64,000 nt of DNA, taken from positions 84,562,447 to 84,626,446 of the forward strand of contig CM055265.1 in the NCBI GenBank assembly GCA_029237695.1, given 5' to 3'. The notes beneath the pieces are model-generated. The model saw nothing but the letters and a program-made list of their open reading frames with translations. It did not search any database and had not been told where the DNA came from. Shown in pieces: positions 54,589-64,000 of this stretch. A program made the translations under genes and the position numbers. This stretch comes from Conchocele bisecta. Lineage: Eukaryota > Mollusca > Bivalvia > Lucinida > Thyasiridae. How positions within the stretch are numbered: position 1 is the stretch's first letter; the number at the start of each line of letters is the position of its first letter.

Positions 54589-55237
54589 TGTACTATTCAC
54601 CGTACAGTTTCACCTCTTCGAACGTTTGACACGTACAGCAAATAATATGACAGTGAATGCAATACAATGTGGTACAATAATCATAGACAGGTATGAAAAC
54701 AGCGTGCTATAAATATTATGTCAGAAACCTATGCAAAATACGAGATATCTGAGCATTTCTCCCATCAATCTTAAAAATATATTTCACTGTGTAAACTTTT
54801 CTATCTGATATATACATTACCCATATGTAAAGCCATATCTACTTGCATAGTAGGCGAGTAAGACACCAGCGACAATACACTCAGATAACTGCGTACATGT
54901 CACGGGATTTGACACAGAATGTTGTATATAAGTGTGATCAAAACAACCCATAGGACGTTGTTGTTTAACATCTGTGGAAGATGTTGCACACAATTGTATT
55001 TATGTATATGTGATAGTGTTTGTGGTATGTGTCAAATGCAACAAGAGTTAAAACTGACTGATGGTTTGTATACACTAAGATGGCCGACATAGCAGCTCCA
55101 TGCGTCGTATTGTATACAGTAACAAGCTAATGTTCACATATATGTTATACATATATCCCATCACATTTAGGAAGCAATTATCGTTGAATCAAACGATGAC
55201 CAAGTATAGAACGGGTCCTTAAGAGGATGTGCGATGT
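54589..55237. other. No gene seen
   Basis: Unique AT-rich downstream sequence. Confidence 0.5.
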
Positions 55238-55346
55238 CTCATCAGTAAATGACGTCGAAGGTTGACAAAATGTTCAGAGAAAAAGTAGAAGAGAATTCTG
55301 CATTTGCTATGAACATTTCATCGACTTTTGACGTCAGTTACAGACA
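55238..55346. mobile_element. Family M centre fragment
   Basis: AAATGACGTCGAAGGTTGAC pairs with TCATCGACTTTTGACGTCAG. The outer ends are missing. Confidence 0.68.
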
Positions 55347-55571
55347 AGATCACATATAAAGTACAAACATATGATTGGGTCACAATAAACTCTACAATGC
55401 CTCGTTTATTATGAAATATTTAGTTTAATAACTATCGTATTGTATTAAATCACCACTCATGTAAGATCATTTATATGTACAGGTCTATTGTATAGTGCAA
55501 TTCAATGTCTCTGAAACAATGAGTGTAGTTTTAGACAAACTTTAAACGTTAGATGCGAATTTATTTGCATA

Positions 55572-55924
55572 TAATTCCAGCACAAAAATATTTACACAAT
55601 TCCCTAACATTTGATTGGTCCGTAGCAAGTCTCTGTCCAAAATTTATATCCCAGTAAACTCCCATGCCGAACTACTTTCTGTAACCGTGAGGAGTTAAAA
55701 TAATTCTTAAGAAAACGGAAAATAAACACATTTTCTTGATGAATTTATTTCAAATGCTGGAATTATAAGGAATGAATGGCCTTTTTGTGGAATTTATCGG
55801 TGATATAAACTTGGAAAAGTCGCGGGAATACTGGACGAGGCCTTCCGGCCTTCGTCCAGTATTCCCGCGACTTTTCCAAGTTTATACCCCGATAAATTCC
55901 ACAAAAAGGCCATTCATTCCTATG
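55572..55924. mobile_element. Family H compound element, copy 3
   Basis: The layout is complete. The hairpin closes without a loop through GGACGAGGCCTTCCGGCCTT CGTCC. A family I hairpin and a second right half of H follow (to 56122). Confidence 0.82.
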
Positions 55925-55928
55925 ATAA

Positions 55929-56068
55929 CCAATAGGATAAAAATAAACAATTGGCGATAAAAAATTACAATTTTCGAAAAAAAATAAAAAAATCTTTTTT
56001 TTTTTTTTCGAAAATTGTAATTTTTTATCGCCAATTGTTTATTTTTATCGCCAATTGCGAAAGTGGCT
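55929..56068. mobile_element. Family I hairpin
   Basis: GATAAAAATAAACAATTGGC then GATAAAAAATTACAATTTTC mirrors itself around an A/T run. It links two family H pieces. Confidence 0.75.
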
Positions 56069-56122
56069 TTTCCAAGTTTATACCCCGATAAATTCCACAA
56101 AAAGGCCATTCATTCCTATAAT
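56069..56122. mobile_element. Family H right-arm fragment
   Basis: TTTTCCAAGTTTATACCCCG to CCATTCATTCCTATAAT repeats the end of family H. Confidence 0.72.
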
Positions 56123-56347
56123 GTAAAACTATGCAAACAGCCGTAAATGTGATAAAACGGACAAATCTACATGATTACGTGAGTAAATATTCATACATCG
56201 AGGTACATATATAAGTCAATAACCAAGAAATGCATATTGAAAACGTCCATACAACATTGTCTCATGAATAGCAATGGTTGCATAATCGAGTAACATGTAA
56301 ACTATCAAATATAGATACAGCTGTACGCTATGGCATATCTGGGTTAT

Positions 56348-56770
56348 TCAAGGAATAAAATCACGAACAACATTTGGTCTGTTTAAAGTGCGTGGAGTCA
56401 CGCACTTTAAACAGACCAGATGTTTTTCGAACTACAGTAAACGCAACAGTCCATTATGTATTATGTATATTTACATTGTATTTTCGGATAGTTGTAAATA
56501 TGTAAATAACCAAATACGGCGTTATATACAATTAGGAATCTTATTCTTTTACGCCATTGTGTCGCAATTCATAGAACAGCAACGTTGCCGGTCAATAGCG
56601 TGACGTAATTGACAACGATGACGAACGTCATGTATTTTCGATGACGTCAAACAAACTTTAACGAATCAACAACGTCACGCACGTGGGGCTAATGTAATGT
56701 ACTGGGGGTATAAACGTAATACGTTGAATGGGTGTTTCCATTATGAATGTAAGAACAGTGTAAATATAAC
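56348..56770. mobile_element. Family P element, copy 2
   Basis: The front hairpin differs (GGTCTGTTTAAAGTGCGTGG with mirror), but TAAATAACCAAATACGGCGT, CGAATCAACAACGTCACGCA and CGTAATACGTTGAATGGGTG match copy 1. Confidence 0.75.
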
Positions 56771-57029
56771 AATTGAAAACGTTACCGAATGACGTCAGTG
56801 TACGTGTAATGTCAAGACGAAAACCATATTATGTTGTTTTTTTCATTCTGTAGCATAGAAAGTTATTTGATAAATATAATATTGGTATCGTGTCCTTGAT
56901 ATCAAGTCTATCAGGCTTTACGCAGCACAACGACGCTTTAAACATGCATTGTTATAATAATACGTCATATACATTCAATGTTTTAAGGCGAACAGTAGAT
57001 GCCATGATGTTCTGCTTTGCATCATTAAT

Positions 57030-57293
57030 GCGACAAGTCATGTGATTTTGTAACAAACATATGCGATTTTTCATGATATATATTTACAGAAACTGTGATA
57101 TTTTCCTTAAATTGTGTCGTAACTTAACGAAATTCACAGAACGAACAAATGCGGAATTCCATTCCGCATTTGTTCTGAGAACTTCGTGAACTTTCGACGT
57201 CATTGGCTGAAAATATCGCACATTTTATAAATACATTTCATGAAAAATCGCACATATTCTTCGGTAAAAAAAATCATATGGCTTGTATCATTA
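57030..57293. mobile_element. Family M hairpin, diverged full copy
   Basis: GACAAGTCATGTGATTTTGT and AAATCATATGGCTTGTATCA are the ends. The centre is AACAAATGCGGAATTCCATT CCGCATTTGTT. Confidence 0.78.
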
Positions 57294-57584
57294 TATGTGT
57301 TGTACATGGTAGATATACAGATTGCCGACAGGGCAATTGATGCACCCACATACGATTAAACACGAATTTGCATTAAATTGTGATTTTGCGTCATCAAGCC
57401 TGACAGATGGGCACCTGGATATGACATACGATGGATCTTGAATTATGATGATGAAACGCGCTGTGATATGTCATCGAATATCTCGACATTTATTTAATAG
57501 ACTGACAATTCAAAGTTCAAATTTAAGGAACGCAAAATCTACGTAAACTCAACAAAATGAATGCTATATAGCTGTAAATAATTA

Positions 57585-57722
57585 GAGCTAGCATTAAATG
57601 TTTAGAGCTGGCTCCAAATGATTTAGACAGCTCTTCAAATGATTTGGAGCTAGCTCTAAATATTGAATAATAGCTCTAATTATTTAAAGCTAGCATTAAT
57701 TATTTGAGTTTATGTAGAGTTG
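57585..57722. repeat. Self-similar AGAGCTAGC repeat
   Basis: Degenerate 17-20-bp units (AATTAGAGCTAGCATTAAAT and TTTAGAGCTGGCTCCAAATG) run forward, then inverted, forming an overall hairpin. Confidence 0.75.
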
Positions 57723-58058
57723 GCGCTCCATACAAATTCACAAAGGACAGATGAAGTATAGTCAGATACACACACACATAATGAATGTGCACGTTTTACA
57801 TTGCATTTTAACCTGGAATTACTTCAGATATTAATATTTACACTACCATACGAAGATTGAATACACAAATACATAGTTAGCGAAGTTCGTAAAAATATAA
57901 ATAGTGTAAAAAAATATCTATGCAACTGTTTGTAACTTTAAATATACAGACACGATTAAAAACCGCAACACGGAGGTATACATGTTTTTAGCACCCCTAA
58001 GTGATTATCCATGTGACTGCAGTGTCCCACGTGACTTCTGTTTAATCTAAACGATACA

Positions 58059-58262
58059 CAACCGCCTGAGTTAAACTTGTCGAGATGTTAACGTTTCTGA
58101 ACATCTATTGACCATCTCAATTCACAATCAAGCGAATTGACTGGCTGAGCCTCAGCTGTAGCACAGCTGAGGCTCAGCCAATCAATCCGCTTGATTCCAG
58201 GCACAATATTCAAGCATTTTGAAAGAAAACAATTGGAGAGATTAGCGCAGGCGGTGGTGAAC
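58059..58262. mobile_element. Family C hairpin element, copy 7
   Basis: The complete element runs from ACACAACCGCCTGAGTTAAA to GAGATTAGCGCAGGCGGTGG. Its strong inner palindrome is TGAGCCTCAGCTGTAGC and mirror at about 58147-58183. Confidence 0.82.
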
Positions 58263-58429
58263 TGAACATAATGGAGACACACAAGATAACAAACAATAGA
58301 ACGCGTGCATACGTGTCAATATAACAGTCGTGTTCAACGACCACCATGGAATATACCAACATCACTAGAAGAATGCGCGGACAGACTCCACAATGGCCCG
58401 AACTTCGCTGCTGTGAATTGAAAGACAAT

Positions 58430-58651
58430 TGTACACCACCGCCCGCGTTAATCTTGCCAATATTTGTAAATTGTTTTCCGTCAAAATTCTTGAATAGTGT
58501 TGTGCTTGATGGCAAGCAGATTGATTGGCTGTGTCTGAGCTGTGCTACAGTTCAGGCTCAGCCAATCAAACTGTTTGATTGCCAGTTGAGATTGCCAATA
58601 GATGTTCAGAAACATTGGATTCTGGGAATGCTTAACGCAGGCGATTGTGTA
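58430..58651. mobile_element. Family C hairpin element, copy 8 (opposite orientation)
   Basis: The element begins ACCACCGCCCGCGTTAATCT and ends TTAACGCAGGCGATTGTG. Its internal order is the reverse of the copy at 58059, so the two could pair with each other. Confidence 0.8.
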
Positions 58652-58707
58652 AGAGTACACGACTACCAAAAATATGTACATTCCAACTGAAATTGTATTG
58701 TACTCTT

Positions 58708-58795
58708 AAAGGTACATGCCCACTCAGTAGGCACAAATCGTTCTTTACAGGAATTAAATAAGTGTATAATTGTGTCACTATTCCACCAGTTCCAA
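58708..58795. mobile_element. Family O short derivative
   Basis: AAAGGTACATGCCCACTCAG starts it. After about 40 bp it jumps to the element's other end (AAATAAGTGTATAATTGTGT CACTATTCCACC), so the interior is deleted. Confidence 0.7.
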
Positions 58796-58821
58796 ATCGA
58801 AATTAACTTATAAAAGGTTTT

Positions 58822-59145
58822 ACTTCTTACAAGGCAAAAATGGCGAATTCTAAGTCGAAAAGGGGGAGATAATACAAGATCGGGGGTCGCATCAAAAATC
58901 GAAATTGACTGCGCATCTACACACATAAGGAAGGCACACACTAAGTTTGAAGTCCCTACCTATTACGGATAAGTTTAACTTTAACTTCTTACAAGGCAAG
59001 GCGAATTCTAAGTCGAAAAGGGGGTAATCCATGACCAGGGTCGAATCGAAATTCACTTGGCGCATATACACACCGTAAGGAAGGCACACACGAAGTTTTA
59101 AGTCCCTACCTATTACGGTATTATTTTTTTTACTTCTTACAAGAA
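58822..59145. repeat. Two tandem units of about 160 bp
   Basis: ACTTCTTACAAGGCAA, GCGAATTCTAAGTCGAAAAG and GAAGTCCCTACCTATTACGG occur in both units (starts 58822 and 58984). A third start is at 59132. Confidence 0.82.
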
Positions 59146-59148
59146 ACA

Positions 59149-59196
59149 TGACCGACGGACGAACGTACTGACGTACGGACGGACCGACGTGCGGAT
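59149..59196. repeat. GACGGACG simple repeat
   Basis: ACCGACGGACGAACGTACTG then ACGTACGGACGGACCGACG is a degenerate 4-bp (GACG/GTAC) repeat. Confidence 0.8.
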
Positions 59197-59399
59197 CCAT
59201 TCTTTTTCAAAAAGTGGGTATAATAAAGGGTATATTGCTCGTTTTCCACAGCGGTCGACACAGACTCTGTGTGTACTGAGTGTACGTGAACATCTGCACG
59301 ATTCGTGCTCAAATGTTTGTTTCCTCTCATATCCCGGCAGTATCTTGCAGATAATTACAATTTCAAGAGGCCAGGTTAATCCCACTTTAGATGTTTGCG

Positions 59400-60545
59400 T
59401 CTTTTAGCGACTGTTTATCCTTTGCTAAACACATTGTTGATGCTGTTAAATAAGCCAGTTTCTGACAAAATGGCGTCCAGCGAAAACCCAATATCTACAT
59501 ATTATATTGGATTTGCAGAATGCGCAATTCACTCAGCGAAGCAGCAAGGTTACACCTTATGAACATATTATACATTAAATACACTACGTTTCTCCGTAAG
59601 ATCATCTGCATATTGTACTCTGGTATCGTGTGAAATAATAACTATTTTCTCGGAGAATGGTTGAAATATGTTTGGTATCAAGTGTTTGGTTTGATTGACA
59701 TGTTTGTATTAACTTGACATCGCTAAGACCGCGTATTGTCACTTATTCAACGCGCCAAAGTTTGTTTCAATTAATATTGCTTTCTCTGGTTTGTTTGGAC
59801 AGACGATAGAGCCGCTTTGATATTCGGCCCGCCGGAGAACAGTCTATAAACGAATGGAGCAACATCCATACCCTCGGAACCAAATTGCCATTTGATTCAT
59901 CAACTGGATTAATATGGCTTCACGCATCGCAACCGTCATCAGATGAGTAATGCGTTGCAATGAAATCTCCGATATTAACTGGTCGTTTGCAGTATTTCTT
60001 TTAAATAATGGAATCTGGACATCGCCTGGGGTGTTTGACAATCACAATGAGCTTTATTTCCGCGCGCTCCCTTCATTTGCGATGGCCCATTGGCCTCCAC
60101 GTGTCTAGAGAATTGACTCGCGGAATAACCATAGTCGTTTAGCCAATCAGCTAATAGACTTTTATGACAATATGCGTTATCAAAATAAAATCAGCTAACT
60201 ATAATTGAATCATCTCCCCATTTGCTGGCCTATCCCAAATGATGTCAAATATTATGGCGCACGGAAGCAGACCCCGTGAGACTTTTTGACAAGCGTAATC
60301 TAGATGTTCGATGCAATTCTGTACCGACCAGTCGCTATCATTGCCCGAATATTCATAATGGACGCTCATTATTCTGTAAATTGACATTTTATCTTTAATA
60401 AAACCGTAAAACTGTGTTTTATCAACGTTTCCGTGTCTGGCTACTGAGGAGTTAAGTGTGGCGTGCAATATAATAACGTCAGTGGACATCAGTAAAGGGT
60501 GGACTGATAGAGACCCTGTCCGCTGACGATGCCGCGATATGTATA
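59400..60545. promoter_or_regulatory. Repeat-free block downstream of Irx, possible conserved non-coding element
   Basis: Over 1.1 kb contain no recognised repeat, unlike nearly every other kilobase. Segments near 60050-60150 (GATGGCCCATTGGCC, CCACGTGTCTAGAG) look complex and balanced. No exon could be made out. Confidence 0.25.
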
Positions 60546-60764
60546 TACAGTGGAACCTCTCTAAACCGGACACCAAGAAAACATGTGATCTTATTTTTTA
60601 TGAGTCTCTTGGTCATTTATCCCAGGTGATAATGTCTGTTCATGATCACATACAGCAAAACATACGGCTCAGAGTGATAAAATACCCGATTTACAGTGAC
60701 ACGCCTCTAAACCGGACACCCTGGGGACCTCCCAGGGTGCCCGGTTTAGAGGGGTTTCACTGTA
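60546..60764. mobile_element. Compound family G element, copy 2 (219 bp)
   Basis: It has the same composition and length as the copy at 42949, with ACATGTGATCTTATTTTTTA and GTTCATGATCACATA in the interior. Its right TA is shared with the start of a family J half element. Confidence 0.8.
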
Positions 60765-60897
60765 CTGTCTGTTTCACGGAACCTGCCCGAATTTTACGGC
60801 CATATAAACAATGCAAAAGCAGTATTTTTTCGATAATATTAAATATTATCAAAATTTAAGAGTGATCATTCTTTTTATTTCGTGAAATTTGGTCAAT
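60763..60897. mobile_element. Family J left-end fragment
   Basis: TACTGTCTGTTTCACGGAAC to CGTGAAATTTGGTCAA is the left half. It then switches to a family B right-arm fragment. Confidence 0.72.
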
Positions 60898-61005
60898 GCA
60901 TATGAAGCCTATGATCAATAAAGGCAAATCCAATAATTGCTTACAAGAAAACATTGCTAATGTGAAATCATAATTTTGCACTTAAGAACATTTTCGCCCA
61001 GAAGT
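60898..61005. mobile_element. Family B right-arm fragment
   Basis: A degraded right half (ATATGAAGCCTATGATCAAT, then CACTTAAGAACATTTT) directly follows a left half of family J, making a chimera of two half elements. Confidence 0.65.
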
Positions 61006-61417
61006 GAACGCGGTCTAAACGCGGTCCAATCGCGCGTTTCCTATGTTCATAACAGTCAATAATATCCCCGTTTGCAAATGTCTGAAATCAGGTTTCCCGA
61101 TTTTCACCGAGTTCAACCTGTTTTCCATTTTCCAGTTTTCTTATCCAATGGCGTGGCATGAGAAACCATGCGTATGCGTCTTGGAACAAAAAAAAGCAAA
61201 AGCTGGTTTTCCTGAAACTTTACACATGCGCAGTAATATATAAACAGTTAAACGTTTCCGAAAAAAACCAACTCGCAGCGTTGTCATTGGAAACATTTCA
61301 CCATTTTGTATCACTAAAAATGTGCAGTGAAGATAAAACGGGGAAACGCACAGAACGTACAGAAAGCTTGTGTTAGCAAACGTTGTGCAAACGTGAGCCA
61401 ACCAAAACGCCATTTGA
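61006..61417. other. No gene seen
   Basis: No repeat is recognised. Overlapping short frames on both strands look like chance. Confidence 0.45.
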
Positions 61418-61648
61418 GACACGTCAAGTGATTTTGTACCTTCGGACATCTGCGTAATTTCATTAAATACGCTCAAACATTTTACAATATTTTTCATAAA
61501 TAAAGTCAAAAGTTGACAAACTTTTCAGAGTACATGCGGAATATATTTCCGCATGTACTCTGCAAATTGTGTCAACTTTTGACGCCATTTACGTATTTGA
61601 TGACATTACGCAGATGTCAGAAGGTACAACATCACATGACGTGTCTAC
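61418..61648. mobile_element. Family M hairpin, full copy
   Basis: GACACGTCAAGTGATTTTGT and ACATCACATGACGTGTCTAC are the ends. The centre is GTACATGCGGAATATATTTC CGCATGTAC. Confidence 0.82.
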
Positions 61649-61732
61649 TTTCTCTCCTTTGTAAACGCTGAACAGAAACTCAGACACTACTGTATACACT
61701 AGAGGTATACCGACACTATCAGGTTTGTAATG

Positions 61733-61864
61733 CATCAATATTATCAGGTAAGGCTAGGAAACGCGTAGGAATTCCGAGACTTGTCGAGGAATTCCTACCG
61801 TTTACGAGCTGAGTGTGATAAAGTTGATATGTAAATACACTATCATGGTATTCTATTTATCAGC
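61733..61864. mobile_element. Family L element, copy lacking left end
   Basis: ATTATCAGGTAAGGCTAGGA to CATGGTATTCTATTTATCAG. The right end is intact. Confidence 0.75.
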
Positions 61865-62004
61865 GGTTTAAGCTACATAATGAGTAGATATGACGTGGGT
61901 TTTGTTGAAATAAAGAACGCGGACATCTTTACGTTGTTCGGTTTAGAGGGGTTCCATTGTAGTTAATCGAGACAGAATACTCGCGATTCACTCAGTGAAA
62001 CGTT

Positions 62005-62363
62005 ATAGGAATGAATGGCCTTTTTGTGGAATTTATCGGGGTATAAACTTGGAAAAGTCGCGGGAATATTGGACGAAGGCCGGAAGGCCTCGTCCAGTAT
62101 TCCCGCGACTTTTCCAAGTTTATATCCCCGATAAATTCCACAAAAAGGCCATTCATTCCTTATAATTCCAGCATTTGAAATAAATTCATCAAGAAAATGT
62201 GTTTATTTTCCGTTTTCTTAAGAATTATTTTAACTGCGCCTCACGGTTACGGAAAGTAGTTCGGCGTGGGTGTTTACTGGGATATCAATTTTGGACAGAG
62301 ACTTGCTACGGGCCAATCAAATGTTAGGGAATTTTGTAAACATTTTTGTGCTGGAATTATGAT
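62005..62363. mobile_element. Family H compound element, copy 4 (reverse orientation)
   Basis: The hairpin comes first (GGAATGAATGGCCTTTTTGT, centre GACGAAGGCCGGAAGGCCTC). The ATAATTCCAGCA section follows and ends TTTTTGTGCTGGAATTAT. Confidence 0.82.
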
Positions 62364-63237
62364 TCAATCAAACACTATTCAAGCCAAAAGCATTGTACAT
62401 GCAATGGGGGCCACCCAAAATCACAGTATACCCAAATGCTGCAACTTTCTCCGACAACCATTCGAAAATTCTAACAGTTATGTCATTGTCATAGTGAGCT
62501 ATACAAAGACAACCAGAACAGAACATCTGTAGACCCTCATAGGAAATATAATGGGCTTATATCAGACTTTCTCGCATGAAAGAAAAACAAACACCAGCAA
62601 CGAATCATACAAAACTAAACGGGGATCATATAAAGGTGAAAAATGCAAATTTAAAATCGGCTTCATATGTCAGATGTTCGCGTTTTATTGCTTTGATGGA
62701 TAATACTGAATACTGGATATCACAACAACCACTTCACATCCCCTATATACATTGTGTAAGCCTCCTCAAACGCCTTCAATATGACAAAAAGGGTGAGTAT
62801 TCCATTGGCACGAGCAGAGACACCCGTTTGACCAAGCTCTATATATACTGATGACCGCTCAATAATTGAGGCATTGAAAATGAATCTATAAATATATGTT
62901 CACGTACACACATCTGATCAAGCTGTATAGTGGAGCGATTTGCCACATTGTCATTTCTTTCTATGTAAGCTGATTGCCCAATGTGTGTGCGTCGACTTCA
63001 GAGGCCCAGAATAATTCCTTGTTTGCACGTTTCGATCAATATAATCACTCAAATTGACGGGCAAATCGTCATGTTGATACGATTTAGCTCACGGTTGACA
63101 ACAGAGACCTTGCGACTATTGCGACCAATATCAGCTTATGTATTACAGTAGTTTGAGTAGGGCACTACTGTTCTATTCTAGTTCTTGCACTAGGTCATTC
63201 ATCCGAAAAGGAGAGTGTAGACAAAACTTAAAATACA
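62364..63237. other. No gene seen
   Basis: Two short plus-strand frames (to 62532 and 62576-62851) have no recognisable domain. The first overlaps family H. Confidence 0.45.
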
Positions 63238-63304
63238 GACAAATACTGCAGACCCAGATGAGACGGCTCGGTACGAACCGGCTCATCTGGATCTGCAATA
63301 TTTT
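63238..63304. mobile_element. Family E-like core palindrome
   Basis: TGCAGACCCAGATGAGACGG and CCGGCTCATCTGGATCTGCA form a hairpin around CTCGGTACGAAC. The outer parts of family E are missing. Confidence 0.65.
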
Positions 63305-63376
63305 TAAACCTTGAAACTATGGACTTTGGGGTTGCAAGCATTAACTGTGTAAAAATATTTGAGACATGTATACATA

Positions 63377-63449
63377 TACAGTGCAATCTCTCGAAACCTG
63401 ACATACTGGGGACTCGAGGGTGTCGGGTTTCGAGAGTATATGCACTGTA
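63377..63449. mobile_element. Diverged family G-like hairpin
   Basis: TACAGTGCAATCTCTCGAAA and TTTCGAGAGTATATGCACTG pair. The ends match family G, but the inner sequence (CCTGACATACTGGGG) has drifted. Confidence 0.68.
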
Positions 63450-63987
63450 ATTCAGGTATGACCTTATTCCATGGCATGTTTTCACGTATTTCCACCTTAC
63501 ACAGATGTTGAGCTAGTTTCACACACAAGTATTGTATTTTTATGAATTTCAAACTATGGTGTCCAATTTAGCAATGTAGCACGCTGTAGTTGTTGCAAGT
63601 GTCTTTAGGATCATAGAACGTCTTCGTTGAAACGGTAGGCGTTGACATTGTAAGGTGTTTTTTTCGCGTTCTTCGCGGTTTTGTATGTACCTGGAAATCA
63701 AGAACACCTCAAGCAAATGAGGATTCATTTGTGGACGTATGGAATCGGCCGTTATTCAGTAGCCTACACGTATCGTACCAAGCGTGTATATTCCGCATCG
63801 CTATACCTCCTCGAGACGCAACAAAACGTATTGTGGTATTTATTTCTTTATTAAACTTGGATTTGCGGCGACAATACGGACGCCAATTGAGCAGGGCAAT
63901 ACCACACCTGTATCCACTCGATACGCGGACGTATGTTCCCTTGTATATTTATTTCCTTTGTCAGCGAAATGTCAATCTGTGAACATA
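63450..63987. other. No gene seen
   Basis: A plus-strand frame at 63731-63982 has no domain that I recognise and no flanking splice or start context. Confidence 0.45.
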
Positions 63988-64000
63988 AATGAGACACGCC
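63988..64000. mobile_element. Probable family M left end at window edge
   Basis: ATGAGACACGCC matches the first bases of family M. The rest would lie beyond the window. Confidence 0.4.

Noticed and set aside
58188..59407. Cluster of overlapping frames on both strands
   Set aside because: They fall within family C elements, the tandem 160-bp units and a GACG simple repeat; none has coding character.
62576..62851. 91-residue frame as a gene
   Set aside because: No domain is recognised and no supporting signals are present; it is similar to chance frames elsewhere in the window.

Overview
The window looks like nuclear DNA of a lophotrochozoan animal, most likely a bivalve mollusc. This is an inference: there is one intron-rich homeobox gene with GC-rich exons in AT-rich, hairpin-rich non-coding DNA, and no bacterial-style gene packing. 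The species was not identified. The only protein-coding gene I can support is an Iroquois-class (Irx) TALE homeobox gene on the + strand, spread over four coding exons: 8090-8338, 18442-18560, 27131-27489 and 46386-47074. The four segments splice in frame with GT/AG borders into 1416 nt (471 residues plus stop). The product carries the Irx N-terminal region, a 63-residue TALE homeodomain with Ala50/Asn51, an acidic stretch, a C-terminal Iro-type motif (KIWSVSDFLG) and a natural stop. The first coding exon opens directly at a splice acceptor, so a more 5' exon probably lies outside the window or is not recognisable. Promoter and transcription start were not found.

Layout: 1-8089 is upstream DNA or an earlier intron, with a tRNA-derived SINE, a 36-bp tandem repeat and many hairpin elements. 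8339-18441 is intron 1 (10.1 kb), which contains a perfect 183-bp inverted repeat. 18561-27130 is intron 2 (8.6 kb), with a 93-bp foldback satellite. 27490-46385 is intron 3 (18.9 kb), with nested elements and a long hexamer microsatellite. 47075-64000 is downstream DNA with no recognisable gene.

Almost everything else is non-autonomous mobile DNA. I sorted it by eye into about 18 recurring families (labelled A-R for this window), nearly all palindromic or with terminal inverted repeats. No transposase or reverse-transcriptase reading frame is present. Family A is a TA-flanked foldback element built of 21-bp units in a 5-unit higher-order order (8 copies). Family B is a CAGGGGCCC-ended hairpin. 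Family C has two nested palindromes. Family E and two related elements have TTAA-CCC ends typical of piggyBac-derived elements. Family G has TACAGTG ends resembling pogo/Tigger elements. Nested insertions give a partial age order, with B and F younger than C and D. Several hairpins sit within 20-85 nt of Irx splice sites.
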